From NCBI RefSeq assembly GCF_027943255.1, contig NC_072897.1:44366044-44430043 (forward strand): a stretch of 64,000 nucleotides of DNA, given 5' to 3'. Numbering within the stretch: the first letter of the stretch is position 1; each line of letters opens with the position of its first letter. Made by a program: the position numbers and the translations under genes. Below, one piece after another: positions 22,956-35,448 of this stretch. The stretch is from Anastrepha obliqua (Eukaryota > Arthropoda > Insecta > Diptera > Tephritidae). Below the pieces are notes generated by a model. That model ran no database searches, was not told where the DNA came from, and saw only the letters and a list, made by a program, of their open reading frames with translations.

Positions 22956-22969
22956 GGGGGGGGGGGGGG
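22956..22969 (+). repeat. G14 homopolymer in Transib copy 2
   Basis: Counterpart of the G22 run at 9115. It is followed by TGGGTCGGGG, where copy 1 has CTCAGGG. Confidence 0.8.
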
Positions 22970-23111
22970 TGGGTCGGGGAGTTTCTCTTTCACAAATATT
23001 TACTGTATACTATCTAAGTTCATCTCTAATACCCAGAAAAAAATTTCAGCTCTCTATCTTTACGGGAAGTATTTTTGGCCACCAGCCCCATATAAGCGCA
23101 ACCAGTGTGCA

Positions 23112-24764
23112 ATGTCGACTATTTCAAGACTCTCTCCAAGTAGGGAGATAATGGACTTAAAGTCTTTAAAGTGCCAGAGAACTGTTGCAAAAAAGAGCAA
23201 AGTTCACATAAAAACGGGTATGCTTAAAAAGACCATGTCGCTAGATCCAATCGAATTGGAGTGCCGACTTGACATATTGAACTCCCACTGCGATAAACTC
23301 ATGAAATGTCAGTCGAAAATTGAAGAAATCGACGAAGAAGACATTGCCCGTGGAGAGTTACAGAACTTAATTGTAGAAACAAAGTCCATTATAAAGTCGA
23401 TTCTGGCGAGAAATAAATCGCCAATTGCCGAAACATCTTTTATTGCACCTCACAGCTCGCGACTACCAAACATGTCGTTACCTACATTCATAGGAGAATA
23501 TTCCGAATTTAAAAACTTTATGAGTCTGTTTGAGAGCTTCGTGCACAATGATTCCACGATCCAAATGTCGATAGAAAATTATCCAAAGGCGTTGGCAAGC
23601 TTCAGAAAGGTTTATGACAATAAGTACCTGATATTTTTAACACAGTGTCGAAACTTTTTGAATTGTCAAAAATCCAAAGGCCTTCTGCGTCATCTTTGCG
23701 ATCAATGATTGATACAGTGTCTGCAGTATATGACTCCCTTTTATCGCTGGGTGACGATAAGCTTATTTCAAATGCGATGTTGATTCCCATAGTCATGTCG
23801 AAGGCTGATCCCACTACTCGGTCAAAGTGTGAGGAGAAACTTGACTATGATAAGCTGCCGCTTTTGGCTGAGTGTGAAGCTATGCTAAATAAGAGATACA
23901 AGCATCTATCAGCTGAAGAAGCTTCCTCGTGCCAACCAAGGACAAACAATGAAGATACGCGGCAGAAAACAAAAAATCAACAACTACGACACTCAAAGAC
24001 AACATTTATCGCGACAAATTCCAAACTGCCGACTTGCCTTCACTATGGTTCACAGGACCATTTTTAATAACTTGCCCAAAATTCCAAGCGCTTACTGCAC
24101 TTAAAAGATTTGGATTTGCATAAATTGCAAATTTCTTATTTTCCTGTGCATAAATTGCTTGCGCAAGGGACATACGGTCTCAATGTGCAAAGCAAATCAC
24201 TGTGGTGTATGCAACCGTTCGCATCCCACCATGTTGCATCAATATCCGATCTCCTTTGAGACCGAACCGCAACCTTCGACGTCACAGGCCATGCATATTA
24301 GCAGCTTGCCTGACCGAGTCATGTTAGCTACAGCCGTAGTTAATGTTAAGGCCAGCTCCGGTGTTTACGTGCAAGCGCGAGCTCTACTTGACTCCGGTTC
24401 TCATTGCTTGACTCCGGCTTATGCAGAAATTGCAAATCCGGAAAGAAAAATTCGCTCTAAATATAGTTGAAATTGGCAATTCAACTAAAAAGGTTCAAGG
24501 CAAACTAAAAACATACATAAAATCGAGGATCAACAATGTTGAGTTTTCGGCGGACTTTTGGGTAACGCGTTCGATATCAGTCAATCACCCAGATCGGACT
24601 GTAAACACAAATGGCTGGAAAATCCCACAAAGTATTTAACTAGCAGACTCAAGTTTCTACAAATGTCAGAAAATAGACATACTTTTACGAGCTGAAATAT
24701 TCTTTGATCTGTTATCGGTGAGTCAGATCAGAATCAGCCCAAGCAGCCAACGCTGCAAAAAACA
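23112..24764 (+). pseudogene. Bel-Pao unit C gag, zinc knuckle and protease region (broken)
   Basis: Like unit B from the internal ATG, but with a private one-base loss in a T run near 23632 that ends the first frame at 23708. The DUF1759-like part continues in 23645-24067 to the shared stop in the zinc knuckle (CLHYGSQDHF, as in B). The second knuckle and DSG protease motif are in 24159-24470; 24421-24639 follows in another frame. An ATAGTTGAAATT reading near 24465 differs from unit B's ATAGGTGAAATT by one base. Confidence 0.85.
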
Positions 24765-26639
24765 GTGCTAGGCTGGATAATTTCAGACAAGTATGCCACA
24801 AATAATAGCTCCAGTGCCCAAGTAAGTAGCACATTATGTCAATTTGAAGAAAGTGTTGCTAGCATTGATGCTACAATCCGAAAATTCTGTGAATTGGAAG
24901 AAATACCTGCACAAGTAAATTCCACACTGATTCCAGAGCAGGCCAAATGTGAGGAATTTTTTTCGAGAACCACACTGGAACCACACAATGCGGAAGGCTT
25001 CAAGTCAGACTGCCTTTCAAAACCGACCGTAAATTACTCACTCAATCGTATGAAACCGCAGCTCGGCGGTTTCAGGCCCTGGAGAGAAGGACGCTGAAAG
25101 ATCCAGTATTTCGTGAATTGTACCTGGACTTCATGCAAGAGTATCTCGAATTGGGCCACATGAGTCCAACAAATAATCGACTCCCGAGTGAGCCGCACTA
25201 TTTCATTTCGCACCAGTGTGTGTTAAGACCGCAGAGCACAACTACCAAGTTGCGCGTAGTTTTTGATGCTTCGAGTCGGACATCAACACAAGTTGCGTTG
25301 AATGAAACCTTGATGGTCGGATCGATCGTTCAAGAGGAGCTTTTTTCGACCCTCCTTCGCTTCCGATTGCACAGAAATGCCATGACTGCTGACATCACGA
25401 AGATGTATCGTCAAATATTGGTGCACGAAGACGACAGGAACTTCCAGCTCATAGTGTGGAGAAGGGATCCATCGGAGCATTTGCAAATTTTTCGACTAAA
25501 CACCTTAACATACTGCACTGCGCCTGCACCATTTCTCGCCACACGATGTCTGCAAATGCTAAGCGACAAAAATAAAGCCAAACATCCACTCGGTTCCAAA
25601 GTCATTCGGAATGACTTTTACGTCGACGACCTATTAACAGGATCCGACAGTATAGAAAACCTCACCCAGATACAACAGGAAGTAAATACAATTTTAGAAT
25701 CGGCAGGCCTGGAATTAGCAAAGTGGTTTTCCAATCATACAAGCTCATCGGATAGTGAGAGTCTCCAAAAATTATTGCAGCACAGCGATACTGACTCCAC
25801 CAAAACGCTGGGAATCAACTGGCAGCCGAAAGATAACATTTTTCCTTCATTTTGGAATTCTATTCTGTAGTATTTTATCAGTTCCCGCTCGCCTCTTTGA
25901 CCTTCTTGGTTTATTAGCCCCGCTAGTTAGCAAAGCTAAAATCTTAATACAAGAGATTTGGATTCAAAAGCTAGACTGGGATGAGTCGATTCCATTGCGG
26001 CTTGACGCTAGCTGGCTGAACTCTAAAGCCAATTTGTTACAGCTTCAATCAATTAGCATTCCTCGGTATGTAAATACAGAGTCGAGGGCCAGCTGTCAAA
26101 TTCATGGCTTTTCCGACGCTTCAATAAGAGCGTATGGCTGCCGCGTATATATACGTAGCCAAGTGGTACGCAATGCACGCTGCTTACTTCAAAGTCTAGA
26201 GTAGCTCCGCTGTTTAGAGCTCTCGGCAGCCCATCTTCTTGCCAAATTATGGTCAAGAATTTCACCAATGTAGAGTTGACCAATAGAACAAACAATTTTC
26301 TGGACAGACTCCGAAATACTTCTGCATTGGATTAAAACGCATCCATCGTCGTTGCAAGCTTTCTACGCAAATAGAGTGTCCGAGATCCAAGAGTGGACCA
26401 GAATGTGTCGTGGCGTCATGTACCCACAAAACAAAATCTCATCTCACAAAAAAGTGCTTCGGATTTTCGCTTATATACTCAGATGGCTTCGAAAAATACG
26501 AGAGCCAAAAGCAGAATCTGAAATAATACCCACGGGAAAGGAATTACAATTAAGTTTCCTTAAAATTGACGAAATAATTCAACATTTTGAATTTAGCGAT
26601 GAAATTAATAAATTATCGAAAAATAACGTACTTCCCTAA
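24765..26639 (+). pseudogene. Bel-Pao unit C pol: RT and RNase H (broken, with private deletions)
   Basis: RT frames are 24765-25097 and 25118-25870; ADITKMYRQ and YVDD (about 25619-25630) are both kept. The C-terminal FPSFWNSIL ending is shared with unit B. RNase H is heavily damaged: a 7-bp loss near 26161 (AGCCAAGTGG, where others have AGCCAATCCACTAGTGG) ends the frame at 26204. A deletion of about 220 bp at 26439 joins AAAATCT to CATCTCAC, with TCT at both edges in the undeleted copies. What remains before integrase is 26352-26639. Confidence 0.86.
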
Positions 26640-26642
26640 AGT

Positions 26643-27894
26643 TTGCAGAAATTAGCTCCATTTCTGCATGAACACTCGGAATCATCATTATCGTTTAAAC
26701 TGAATCGAGTAGGTGGCCGTTTATTAAACGCGCCAATCCCCTATGATGCTAAGTTCCCTTTACGCAAAAATTCGCACTTTGTGAAGGCATACATCCGGCT
26801 CCTACATTTTTGTAATCACCATGCCGGTCCAAAGGCATTCGTAGCGCTTCTGCGAGAAAAAATATGGCTGGTAAATGCTCGAGAAGCCTGTAGTCGAACT
26901 GTAAGAGAATGCATTCACTGTTTTCGTTATAAGCCAAAATTACAAGGTCAGATCATGGACAATCTACCCGCCGATCGATTACGCGCCCAACGGCCCTTCA
27001 CAATATGTGGGGTAGATTACTGCGGGCCCGTTCACATAACCTTAAAAACTCGCAGTCGCCCTCCCGTGAAAATGTATATTGCCATTTTCGTGTGTTTCGC
27101 TTCAAAGGCAGTTCATCTAGAACTTGTAACTGATTTAACTGCTGATAAATTTATTTTCGCTCTCAAAAGGTTCATTGGGAGCCGAGGGATGCCAGTCAAA
27201 ATGTACTGCGACAACGCGACGAACTTTGTGGGAGCAGAGAGGAAGTTGAGGGAGTTCCGGGAGGCCTTTCTGGCCTAGAAAGAGGAGATTCTCCAATACG
27301 CCACCGACGAAGGATTCATCTTCGCCTTCATAAATCCGAAGGCACCCCACTTCGGCGGCCTGTGGGAAGCAGCACTGAAGTCGGCCAAACATCTGCTGGT
27401 GCGCGCCGTAGGCAACGCGCTGTTAAACGCCGAAGAAACCGCAACGCCACTCGTCGAAATAGAAGCAGTAGTGAACTCCCGACCGCTCGCTCCACTCAGC
27501 AACAACCCCAACGACGGCGCTTCTGCTAATCGGTTGCCCCTTGCGAGCTTTGCCAGCGGAGAAGGTACCCGATAACCCCAACCGCTGCTTAGAGAGATGG
27601 CAGCTTGTTTTCTCTCTCAAGCGACAATTTTAACGTGCGTGGTCGAAGAGCTACCTTCTGGAGCATCAGCAGCGCAACAAATGGATGCACCTGCACCCCA
27701 ACATCCAGCCAGTCCAACTCGTCGTCGTCCACGAAGGCAACGTGCCACCGCAGCAGTGGGTGCTGGGTCGAGTAACCGCAACCATTCCCGGAGCGGACGG
27801 CAAAATTCGCGTCGCAGACATTGCTACTAGGTCGGGCGAAGTACGACGCCCTATCCACAAACTCGCCGTGCTGCCGGTGGAAAACAAAAATTGA
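26643..27894 (+). pseudogene. Bel-Pao unit C integrase and DUF5641-like end (broken)
   Basis: The best-kept integrase front of the array: one frame, 26643-27278, holds the H2C2 zinc segment, CGVDYCG and YCDNATNF before the shared TAG (27276-27278). Downstream of the stop the GGLWEA block follows (about 27355). A CCTCCG to AATCCG change near 27331, shared with unit D, alters the residues before it. The DUF5641-like end reads 27685-27894 after the shared frame change. Confidence 0.86.
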
Positions 27895-27923
27895 AGGCTG
27901 TTGAATTCCTTCAAGGTGGTCGG

Positions 27924-28471
27924 TGTCAAGCCAGATTCTGGCAGATTACTTTAATATAATAAAATAATATAAAATTGAATTTTATAAATGAAAATTAATA
28001 ATTGATAATTATGTAAATGAATAAAATAAAATATATAAATATGGAAATGTAAATAAATAAAATAAAATATGTAAATGTAAATTATATTTAAGCTTAATAT
28101 TAAGTTATTTTCTATTTTTACATTACTGTTTCTCGCTCTCGCTTCCTTCTTTACCGGTTTCTATTTACTTTCGATCATTGACTCTATTTCTACAGCTTTA
28201 CTTTCCGTTCTTCCTATTTCTATTTACTTAACTTCATACTCTCCCTAACTCTCCACGTACTGTTCTTCCATTTCCGCTATTTCTTTTATCTTAGTTTTAG
28301 GCATAATATAAGGACAGAACATAGAAAATGAACTCACTTTTGAATTGTTAAACGGACGAGTGCGGTTTAATTTTTAATCTCGCTTCCACAGGCAATATTC
28401 GGTTTTATTCGCGCTTCTCCCTAAGTAAAGTTTTATAAAATTTATCTTCAGACATCACTGAAGATTTTTTA
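27924..28471 (+). repeat. Bel-Pao LTR between units C and D
   Basis: 548 bp, near-identical to the B/C LTR, ending TA before the PBS. It differs, for example, by ATAATATAAGG for ATAATGTAAGG near 28305. Confidence 0.78.
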
Positions 28472-28489
28472 TGGCGCCCGAGCAGGGTC
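28472..28489 (+). promoter_or_regulatory. Primer-binding site of unit D
   Basis: Same 18 bases as at 4703 and 18525, directly after the LTR edge. Unit E has lost this site. Confidence 0.75.
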
Positions 28490-29385
28490 ATTAGTGCGAA
28501 AGTAAAAAAATAATTACAACAAAACATAAAAATAAATACTAAATCGCGAAATAAGCAATTAATTATGAACCTAAATATTTAAATTAATACGGAAATTATT
28601 TCCAGAAAACATTCAACATATAAAAAAACAAAGTGATAGTGACAAAAGACCACAAGTTGGCAAATTGTGTAAGGTGCACGCAAAATATTTAATAATTAAT
28701 TTAAATAAACAACCATAAGCGCTAATATAGTGCAAAAAGAATATTGCCTGCGCGGTCCGTTGACAAACAGAAACAAAAGTCGTCTCGCAAAGCCAAAAAC
28801 AAAGGACAACTAAACTAATATACATATGTATACTTGCATATATAATATAAAAACTAGTGCAGTGACTTGGAAAGTGCAGTAACTGAAAAAGTACAGTAAC
28901 AGTGAGCCCCTAAAAAAACAAAACAAAAAAGAAAAAATAATATATCTATCAAAAAATAAAAAAAAATATTTGAAAAATAATTAAAATATTTATATACACA
29001 AAAAACAAATAAAAATTAAAACATATTAAAACATAGAACACCGTTACGAAGGGGAGTGAATCTGTGGAGCTGTTCTTCAAACTCACCTACTTTGGACCGG
29101 TTCACCAACTATTCACCACCAATATCCATCGTTACATAGGACATCGAGAGAGGAATGACCTGCAACTGCGTGGCCTGCCAAAGGGAAGTTAAAGCTGGAA
29201 ACAAACCAGTCCACAATAAACAAGTATTGAGTGCGAAAAATTGAAGCTAAAAATTGGCTTTGTGATTGACCGAGATTATTACAGTTGCTAATAATCGTCT
29301 CACAGTACAAGGGCTTCAATTATTGGCATCTCGTGTATCCACTTCTTATATGCAAATAAACCATACATATATATGTACTTATAAT
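28490..29385 (+). other. Bel-Pao leader of unit D
   Basis: Leader copy with a small loss in the A-rich tract near 28795-28803 (AAAAACAAAGGACAAC where B has a longer A/CAGA stretch). No long frame. Confidence 0.7.
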
Positions 29386-29906
29386 AATTGAATAAAATAC
29401 AATTCAAAGACAATCCATCGGATGATCCAAATTTTCGATGACGCTGAGTTATAATTGAGGTTCTATGCCGTTAATGTGCTGAATTAGCTCATCCTTTAAC
29501 CTTTGAATTGTTGCTGGCTTATCGACGTACACCTTTTCTTTCCCCAAAGAAAGAAGTCCAACGGTGTCAAATCACATGATCTTGGTGGCCAATAGACATC
29601 GCCGCGACGTGAGATTATTCGACCATCAAATTTTTCGCGCCAAAGAGCCATTGTTTCGTTAGCTGTGTGACAAGTGGCACCGTCCGCTTGAAACCACATA
29701 TCGTCCACATCCATATCTTCCAATTCGAGCCAATCTTTCTTGGATTATCATTCGCCCAAATGCGGCAATTCTGCTTATTGACGAATCCGCTGAGGTGAAA
29801 ATGTGCCTCATCACTGAAGATGATTTTCTTCACGAAGTGCGCGATATGCATTTTGATTGAGGAGTGGTTTACATTCAATATCGGCCCTTAAAATTTAACC
29901 ATCCTT
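29386..29906 (-). mobile_element. Deleted mariner in leader of unit D, left end lost
   Basis: Same mariner as at 5605, but the left terminal repeat is gone: TATGTACTTATAATAATTG replaces the AAAGGATGGTTAAG end. The right end (CCATCCTT) and the TA at 29907-29908 remain. The second-motif fragment reads MWFQADGATCHTA, as in unit E and unlike the MWFEADGASCHTA of B and C, supporting a D/E versus B/C split. Confidence 0.86.
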
Positions 29907-29908
29907 TA

Positions 29909-30306
29909 TATATACATATCTATATACATATACTGCCTATGAAGTGAAGGATACAGTGGGACCCGAGGTAGAGGAACGTGTTTGTCGCCAAATAACTTGC
30001 GAGTACTATTTTTCGGATTATTTTCGGGATTTTTTCAAAAACAAAAAATCTAACTAAATTGCGGTTTCTTAATTCAACCGTAATATTTTCATTATATCAA
30101 AACAAAATGTTTTTTTTTCTCGACAATACAAATTTTGTTTGAGCAAAGACTCAATTGTTCACTGCTTATGTTCATTGGTTTTGGTCAAGTTTCAGCTATT
30201 ATATATTTCAGTATTTATCGCTTTCGTTTTTGTGCTGACAAACTTCCAGAACCGATTCTATTTTACAAAAGCCACAAGCTTAAGCAGCGAACTTCAATCT
30301 CAAAAC
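29909..30306 (+). other. Second part of unit D leader, uninterrupted into gag
   Basis: Equivalent to 6144-6540 but leads directly into gag, showing the Transib-free state. The leader frame is open from 30139 into the gag ATG at 30307. Confidence 0.65.
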
Positions 30307-31970
30307 ATGAGTAAACCAATGTCGACTATTTCAAGACTCTCTCCAAGTAGGGAGATGATGGACTTAAAGTCTTTAAAGTGCCAGAGAACTGTTGCAAAAG
30401 AGAGTATAGTTCACATAAAAACGGGTATGCTTAAAACGACCATGTCGCTAGATCCAATCGAATTGGAGTGCCGACTCGACATATTGAACTCCCACAGCGA
30501 AAAACTCATGAAATGTCAGTCGAAAATTGAAGAAATCGACGAAGAAGACATTGCCCGTGGAGAGTTACAGAACTTAATTGTAGAAACAAAGTCCATTCGA
30601 TTCTGGCGAGAAATAAATCGCCAATTGCCGAAACATCTTTTATTGCAACTCACAGCTCGCGACTACCAAACATGTCGTTACCTACATTCATAGGAGAATA
30701 TTCCGAATTTAAAAACTTTATGAGTCTGTTTGAGAGCTTCGTGCACAATGATTCCACGATCCAAATGTCGATAGAAAATTATCCAAAGGCGTTGGCAAGC
30801 TTCAGAAAGGTTTATGACAATAAGTACCTGATATTTTTTAACACAGTGTCGAAACTTTTTGAATTGTCAAAAATCCAAAGGCCTTCTGCGTCATCTTTGC
30901 GATCAATGATTGATACAGTGTCTGCAGTATATGACTCCCTTTTATCGCTGGGTGACGATAAGCTTATTTCAAATGCGATGTTGATTCACATAGTCATGTC
31001 GAAGGCTGATCTCACTACTCGGTCAAAGTGGGAGGAGAAACTTGACTATGATAAGCTGCCGCTTTTGGCTGAGTGTGAAGCTATGCTAAATAAGAGATAC
31101 AAGCATCTATCAGCTGAAGAAGCTTCCTCGTGCCGACCAAGGATAAACAATGAAGATACGCGGCAGAAAACAAAAAATCAACAACTACAACACTCAAAGA
31201 CAACATTTATCGCGACAAATTCCAAACTGCCGACTTGCCTTCACTGTGGTTCTAAGAACCATTTTTAATAACTTGCCCAAAGTCCCAAGCGCTTACTGCA
31301 CTTAAAAGATTTGGATTTGCATAAATTGCAAATTTCCTATTTCCCTGTGCATAAATTGCTTGCGCAAGGGACATACGGTCTCAATGTGCAAAGCAGATCA
31401 CTGTGGTGTATGCAACCGTTCGCATCCCACCATGTTGCATCAATATCCGATCTCCTTTGAGACCGAGCCGCAACCTTCGACGTCACAGGCCATGCATATT
31501 AGCAGCTTGCCTGACCGAGTCATGTTAGCTACAGCCGTAGTTAATGTTAAGGCCAGCTCCAGTGTTTACGTGCAAGCGCGAGCTCTACTTGACTCCGGTT
31601 CTCATTGCTTGACTCCGGCTTATGCAGAAATTGCAAATCCGGAAAGAAAAATTCGCCCTAAATATACAATAGTTGGAATTGGCAATTCATATAAAAAGGT
31701 CCAAGGCAAACTAAAAACATATATAAAATCGAGGATCAACAATTTTGAGTTCTCGGCGGACTTTTGGGTAACGCGTTCGATATCAGTCAATCACCCAGAT
31801 CGGACTGTAAACACAAATGGCTGGAAAATCCCACAAAGTATTTAACTAGCAGACTCAAGTTTCTACAATTGTCACAAAATAGACATACTTTTACGAGCTG
31901 AAATATTCTTTGATCTGTTATCGGTGAGTCAGATCAGAACCAGCCCAAGCAGCCAACGCTGCAAAAAACA
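30307..31970 (+). pseudogene. Bel-Pao unit D gag, zinc knuckle and protease region (broken)
   Basis: Gag has its original start, ATG 30307 (MSKPMSTISRL), chosen because units D and E lack the Transib that splits it elsewhere. A private 7-bp loss near 30597 (AAGTCCATTCGATT, where others have AAGTCCATTATAAAGTCGATT) shifts the first frame, which ends at 30693. The DUF1759-like part is open in 30672-31268 and ends in the shared knuckle stop, here with the fuller CLHCGSKNHF form. The second knuckle and DSG motif lie in 31360-31845, which in this unit stays open right to QSI where B and C need two frames. D is therefore closest to the ancestral sequence here. Confidence 0.86.
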
Positions 31971-34068
31971 GTGCTAGGCTGGATAATTTCAGGCAAGTAT
32001 GCCACAAATAATAGCTCCAGTGCCCAAGTAAGTAGCACATTATGTCAATTTGAAGAAAGTGTTGCTAGCATTGATGCTACAATCCGAAAATTCTGTGAAT
32101 TGGAAGAAATACCTGCACAAGTAAATTCCACACTGATTCCAGAGCAGGCCAAATGTGAGGAATTTTTTTCGAGAACCACACAATGCGGAAGGCTTCAAGT
32201 CAGACTGCCTTTCAATACCGACCGTAAATTACTCACTCAATCGTATGAAACCGCAGCTCGGCGGTTTCAGGCCCTGGAGAGAAGGACGCTGAAAGATCCA
32301 GTATTTCGTGAATTGTACCTGGACTTCATGCAAGAGTATCTCGAATTGGGCCACATGAGTCCAACAAATAATCGACTCCCGAGTGAGCCGCACTATTTCA
32401 TTTCGCACCAGTGTGTGTTAAGACCGCAGAGCACAACTACCAAGTTGCGCGTAGTTTTTGATGCTTCGAGTCGGACATCAACACAAGTTGCGTTGAATGA
32501 AACCTTGATGGTCGGATCGATCGTTCAAGAGGAGCTTTTTTCGACCCTCCTTCGCTTCTGATTGCACAGAAATGCCATGACTGCTGACATCACGAAGATG
32601 TATCGTCTAATATTGGTGCACGAAGACGACAGGAACTTCCAGCTCATAGTGTGGAGAAGGGATCCATCGGAGCATTTGCAAATTTTTCGACTAAACACCT
32701 TAACATACTGCACTGCGCCTGCACCATTTCTCGCCACACGATGTCTGCAAATGCTAAGCGACAAAAATAAAGCCAAACATCCACTCGGTTCCAAAGTCAT
32801 TCGGAATGACTTTTACGTCGACGACCTATTAACAGGATCCGACAGTATAGAAAACCTCACCCAGATACAACAAATAAATACAATTTTAGAATCGGCAGGC
32901 CTGGAATTAGCAAACTGGTTTTCCAATCATGCAAGCTCATCGGATAGTGAGAGTCTCCAAAAATTATTGCAGCTCAGCGATACTGACTCCACCAAAACGC
33001 TGGGAATCAACTGGCAGCCGAAAGATGACATTTTTCGCTTCATTCTGGAAGATAATTCTATTCTGTAATATTTTATCAGTTCCCGCTGGCCTCTTTGACC
33101 TTCTTGGTTTATTAGCCCCGCTAGTTACCAAAGCTAAAATCTTAATACAAGCGCCTTGGATTCAAAAGCTAGACTGGGATGAGTCGATTCCATTGCGGCT
33201 TGACACTAGCTGGCTGAACTCTAAAGTCAATTTGTTACAGCTTCAATCAATTAGCATTCCTCGGTATGTAAATACAGAGTCGAGTGCCAGCTGTCAAATT
33301 CATGGTTTTTCCGACGCTTCAATAAGAGCGTATGGCTGCTGCGTATATATACGTAGCCAATCCACTAGTGGTACGCAATGCACGCTGCTTACTTCCAAGT
33401 CTAGAGTAGCTCCGCTGTTTAGAGCTCTCGGCAGCCCATCTTCTTGCCAAATTATGGTCAAGAATTTCACCAATGTAGAGTCGACCAATAGAAAAAACTA
33501 TTTTCTGGACAGACTCCGAAATAGTTCTGCATTGGATTAAAACGCATCCATCGTCGTTGCAAACTTTCTACGCAAATAGAGTGTCCGAGATCCAAGAGTG
33601 GACCAGAATGTGTCGTGGCGTCATGTACCCACAAAACAAAATCTAGCGGATCAAGTGTCTCGGGGTTGTAACGTGGACGAGTTGGGTAATTCAATATGGT
33701 TTAGTGGTCCACAGTTCCTCCTAGAAGGCCCTGCTACATGGCCAAAAAATGTCAACTTCAGACTCTCTCCAGAACAAGAAGCACTCGAGAAGAAGAAGAA
33801 GAACGCAATTACGTTAACTGCAATCAATGCCAAAACAAATCCACTTCTCGAAATAATTGAAAGGTTCTCATCTCACAAAAAAGTGCTTCGGATTTTCGCT
33901 TATATACTCAGATGGCTTCGAAAAATACGAGAGCCAAAAGCAGAATCTGAAATAATACCCACGGGAAAGGAATTACAATTAAGTTTCCTTAAAATTGTCG
34001 AAATAATTCAACATTTTGAATTTAGCGATGAAATTAATAAATTATCGAAAAATAACGTACTTCCCTAA
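31971..34068 (+). pseudogene. Bel-Pao unit D pol: RT and RNase H (broken)
   Basis: The frame 31971-32561 joins the RT N-terminal part without the frame change seen in A, C and E. It then stops at 32559-32561, where CGA became TGA (private). The rest of RT is 32562-33068, with ADITKMYRL (Gln to Leu, private) and YVDD (about 32816-32827). A 3-bp loss removes a residue near 32870. The A17/RNase H segment follows in 32929-33540 and 33598-34068 with the shared frame changes. The AAG repeat near 33790 has the longer form. Confidence 0.86.
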
Positions 34069-34071
34069 AGT

Positions 34072-34990
34072 TTGCAGAAATTAGCTCCATTTCCGCATGA
34101 ACACTCGGAATCATCATTACCGTTTAAACTGAATCGAGTAGGTGGCCGTTTATTAAACGCGCCAATCCCCTATGATGCTAAGTTCCCTTTACGCAAAAAT
34201 TCGCACTTTGTGAAGGCATACATCCGGTTCCTACATTTTTGTAATCACCATGCCGGTCCAAAGGCATTCGTAGCGCTTCTGCGAGAAAAAGTATGGCTGT
34301 AAAATAAACTGTAAGAGAATGCATTCACTGTTTTCGTTATAAGCCAAAATTGCAAGGTCAGATCATGGACAATCTACCCGCCGATCGATTACGCGCCCAA
34401 CGGCCCTTCACAATATGTGGGGTAGATTACTGCGGGCCCGTTCACATAACCTTAAAAACTCGCAGTCGCCCTCCCGTGAAAATGTATATTGCCATTTTCG
34501 TGTGTTTCGCTTCAAAGGCAGTTCATCTAGAACTTGTAACTGATTTAACTGCTGATAAATTTATTTTCGCTCTCAAAAGGTTCATTGGGAGCCGAGGGAT
34601 GCCAGTCAAAATGTACTGCGACAACGCGACGAACTTTGTGGGAGCAGAGAGGAAGTTGAGGGAGTTCCGGGAGGCCTTTCTGGCCTAGAAAGAGGAGATT
34701 CTCCAATACGCCACCGACGAAGGATTCATCTTCGCCTTCATAAATCCGAAGGCAACCTACTTCGGCGGCCTGTGGGAAGCAGCACTGAAGAAACTGCAAC
34801 GCCACACGTCGAAATAGAAGCATTACTGAACTCCCGACCGCTCGCTCCACTCAGCAAGAACCCCAACGACGGCGCATCTGCTAATCGGTTGCCCCTTGCC
34901 AGCTTTGCCAGCGGAGAAGGTACCCGACAACCCCAGCCGCTGCTTAGAGAGATGGCAGCTTTTTTGCTCTCTCAAGCGACAATTTTGGCG
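34072..34990 (+). pseudogene. Bel-Pao unit D integrase, first part (deleted, then interrupted by errantivirus)
   Basis: The zinc segment is cut: at 34300 the sequence jumps from TATGGCTG to a few unrelated bases and on to CTGTAAGAG, losing the region around the second His/first Cys. The core is in 34350-34688 (CGVDYCG, YCDNATNF, shared TAG 34686-34688). A further 55-bp deletion near 34788 joins at GAAG, a 4-base match at both edges. The gene is then split by the errantivirus at CGCG 34991-34994; its DUF5641-like end continues at 41724-41978. Confidence 0.84.
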
Positions 34991-34994
34991 CGCG

Positions 34995-35415
34995 ACTAAC
35001 GTGTTTTAAGTCTTTAGACTTAAATTAAAACACTAAAGTTAAAAAGTTTTTTCTTTAAGTTAAAGTTTTTTTTCACGGTTTTATTCTTTAAACAAATTCA
35101 ACCTTCTTGGTTGCTGTGAATCTACAGACTGACTTTTTACAATTTCCTTAATTCTAATTACACCTGTTTTGCGCTCACTTTATGCAGTACCTTATGCTTA
35201 TTGAGAGCATAACTGCATTGAGCGAAAAACGTGTCGGTGTAATATTGCATGCTAAGCAAATCTTTTGGTGGGAACCTTTATTTGTGAAATCTTAGTATTT
35301 TAGCATTTAAATAATTTGGTGTATGATTCCAATTTCATTAAATGCAAGACAATACTGTCACAACTCAAAAAAAGAGAAATAAATAGATAGGGTGGTGGAG
35401 TGATGGTACGTAACT
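34995..35415 (-). repeat. Errantivirus 3' LTR
   Basis: 421 bp. The purine-rich GACAAAGGGGGAAGG, read on - and ending at 35416, is the polypurine tract next to the LTR start. It differs from the 5' LTR mainly by a segment near 35170-35215 and otherwise by few bases, so the insertion is fairly young. Confidence 0.9.
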
Positions 35416-35448
35416 CCTTCCCCCTTTGTCAAAAGATTCTCCTGGATC

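Larger units (their letters stand above)
20394..23109 (+). mobile_element. Transib DNA transposon, copy 2 (in unit C gag)
   Basis: 2716 bp, same site, same CAATG duplication (20389-20393, 23110-23114) and same ends as copy 1. It shares both frameshifts of copy 1, so it is a passenger of the tandem duplication and not a second insertion. It lacks the LINE and keeps the undisturbed LINE target (TATCTAAGTTCATCTCTAA near 23013-23031). It is the better copy for studying the element because its internal sequence is continuous. Confidence 0.93.

Noticed and set aside
20394..23109. Independent second Transib insertion
   Set aside because: Same site, same CAATG, same frameshifts as copy 1; duplication of a single insertion explains it better.
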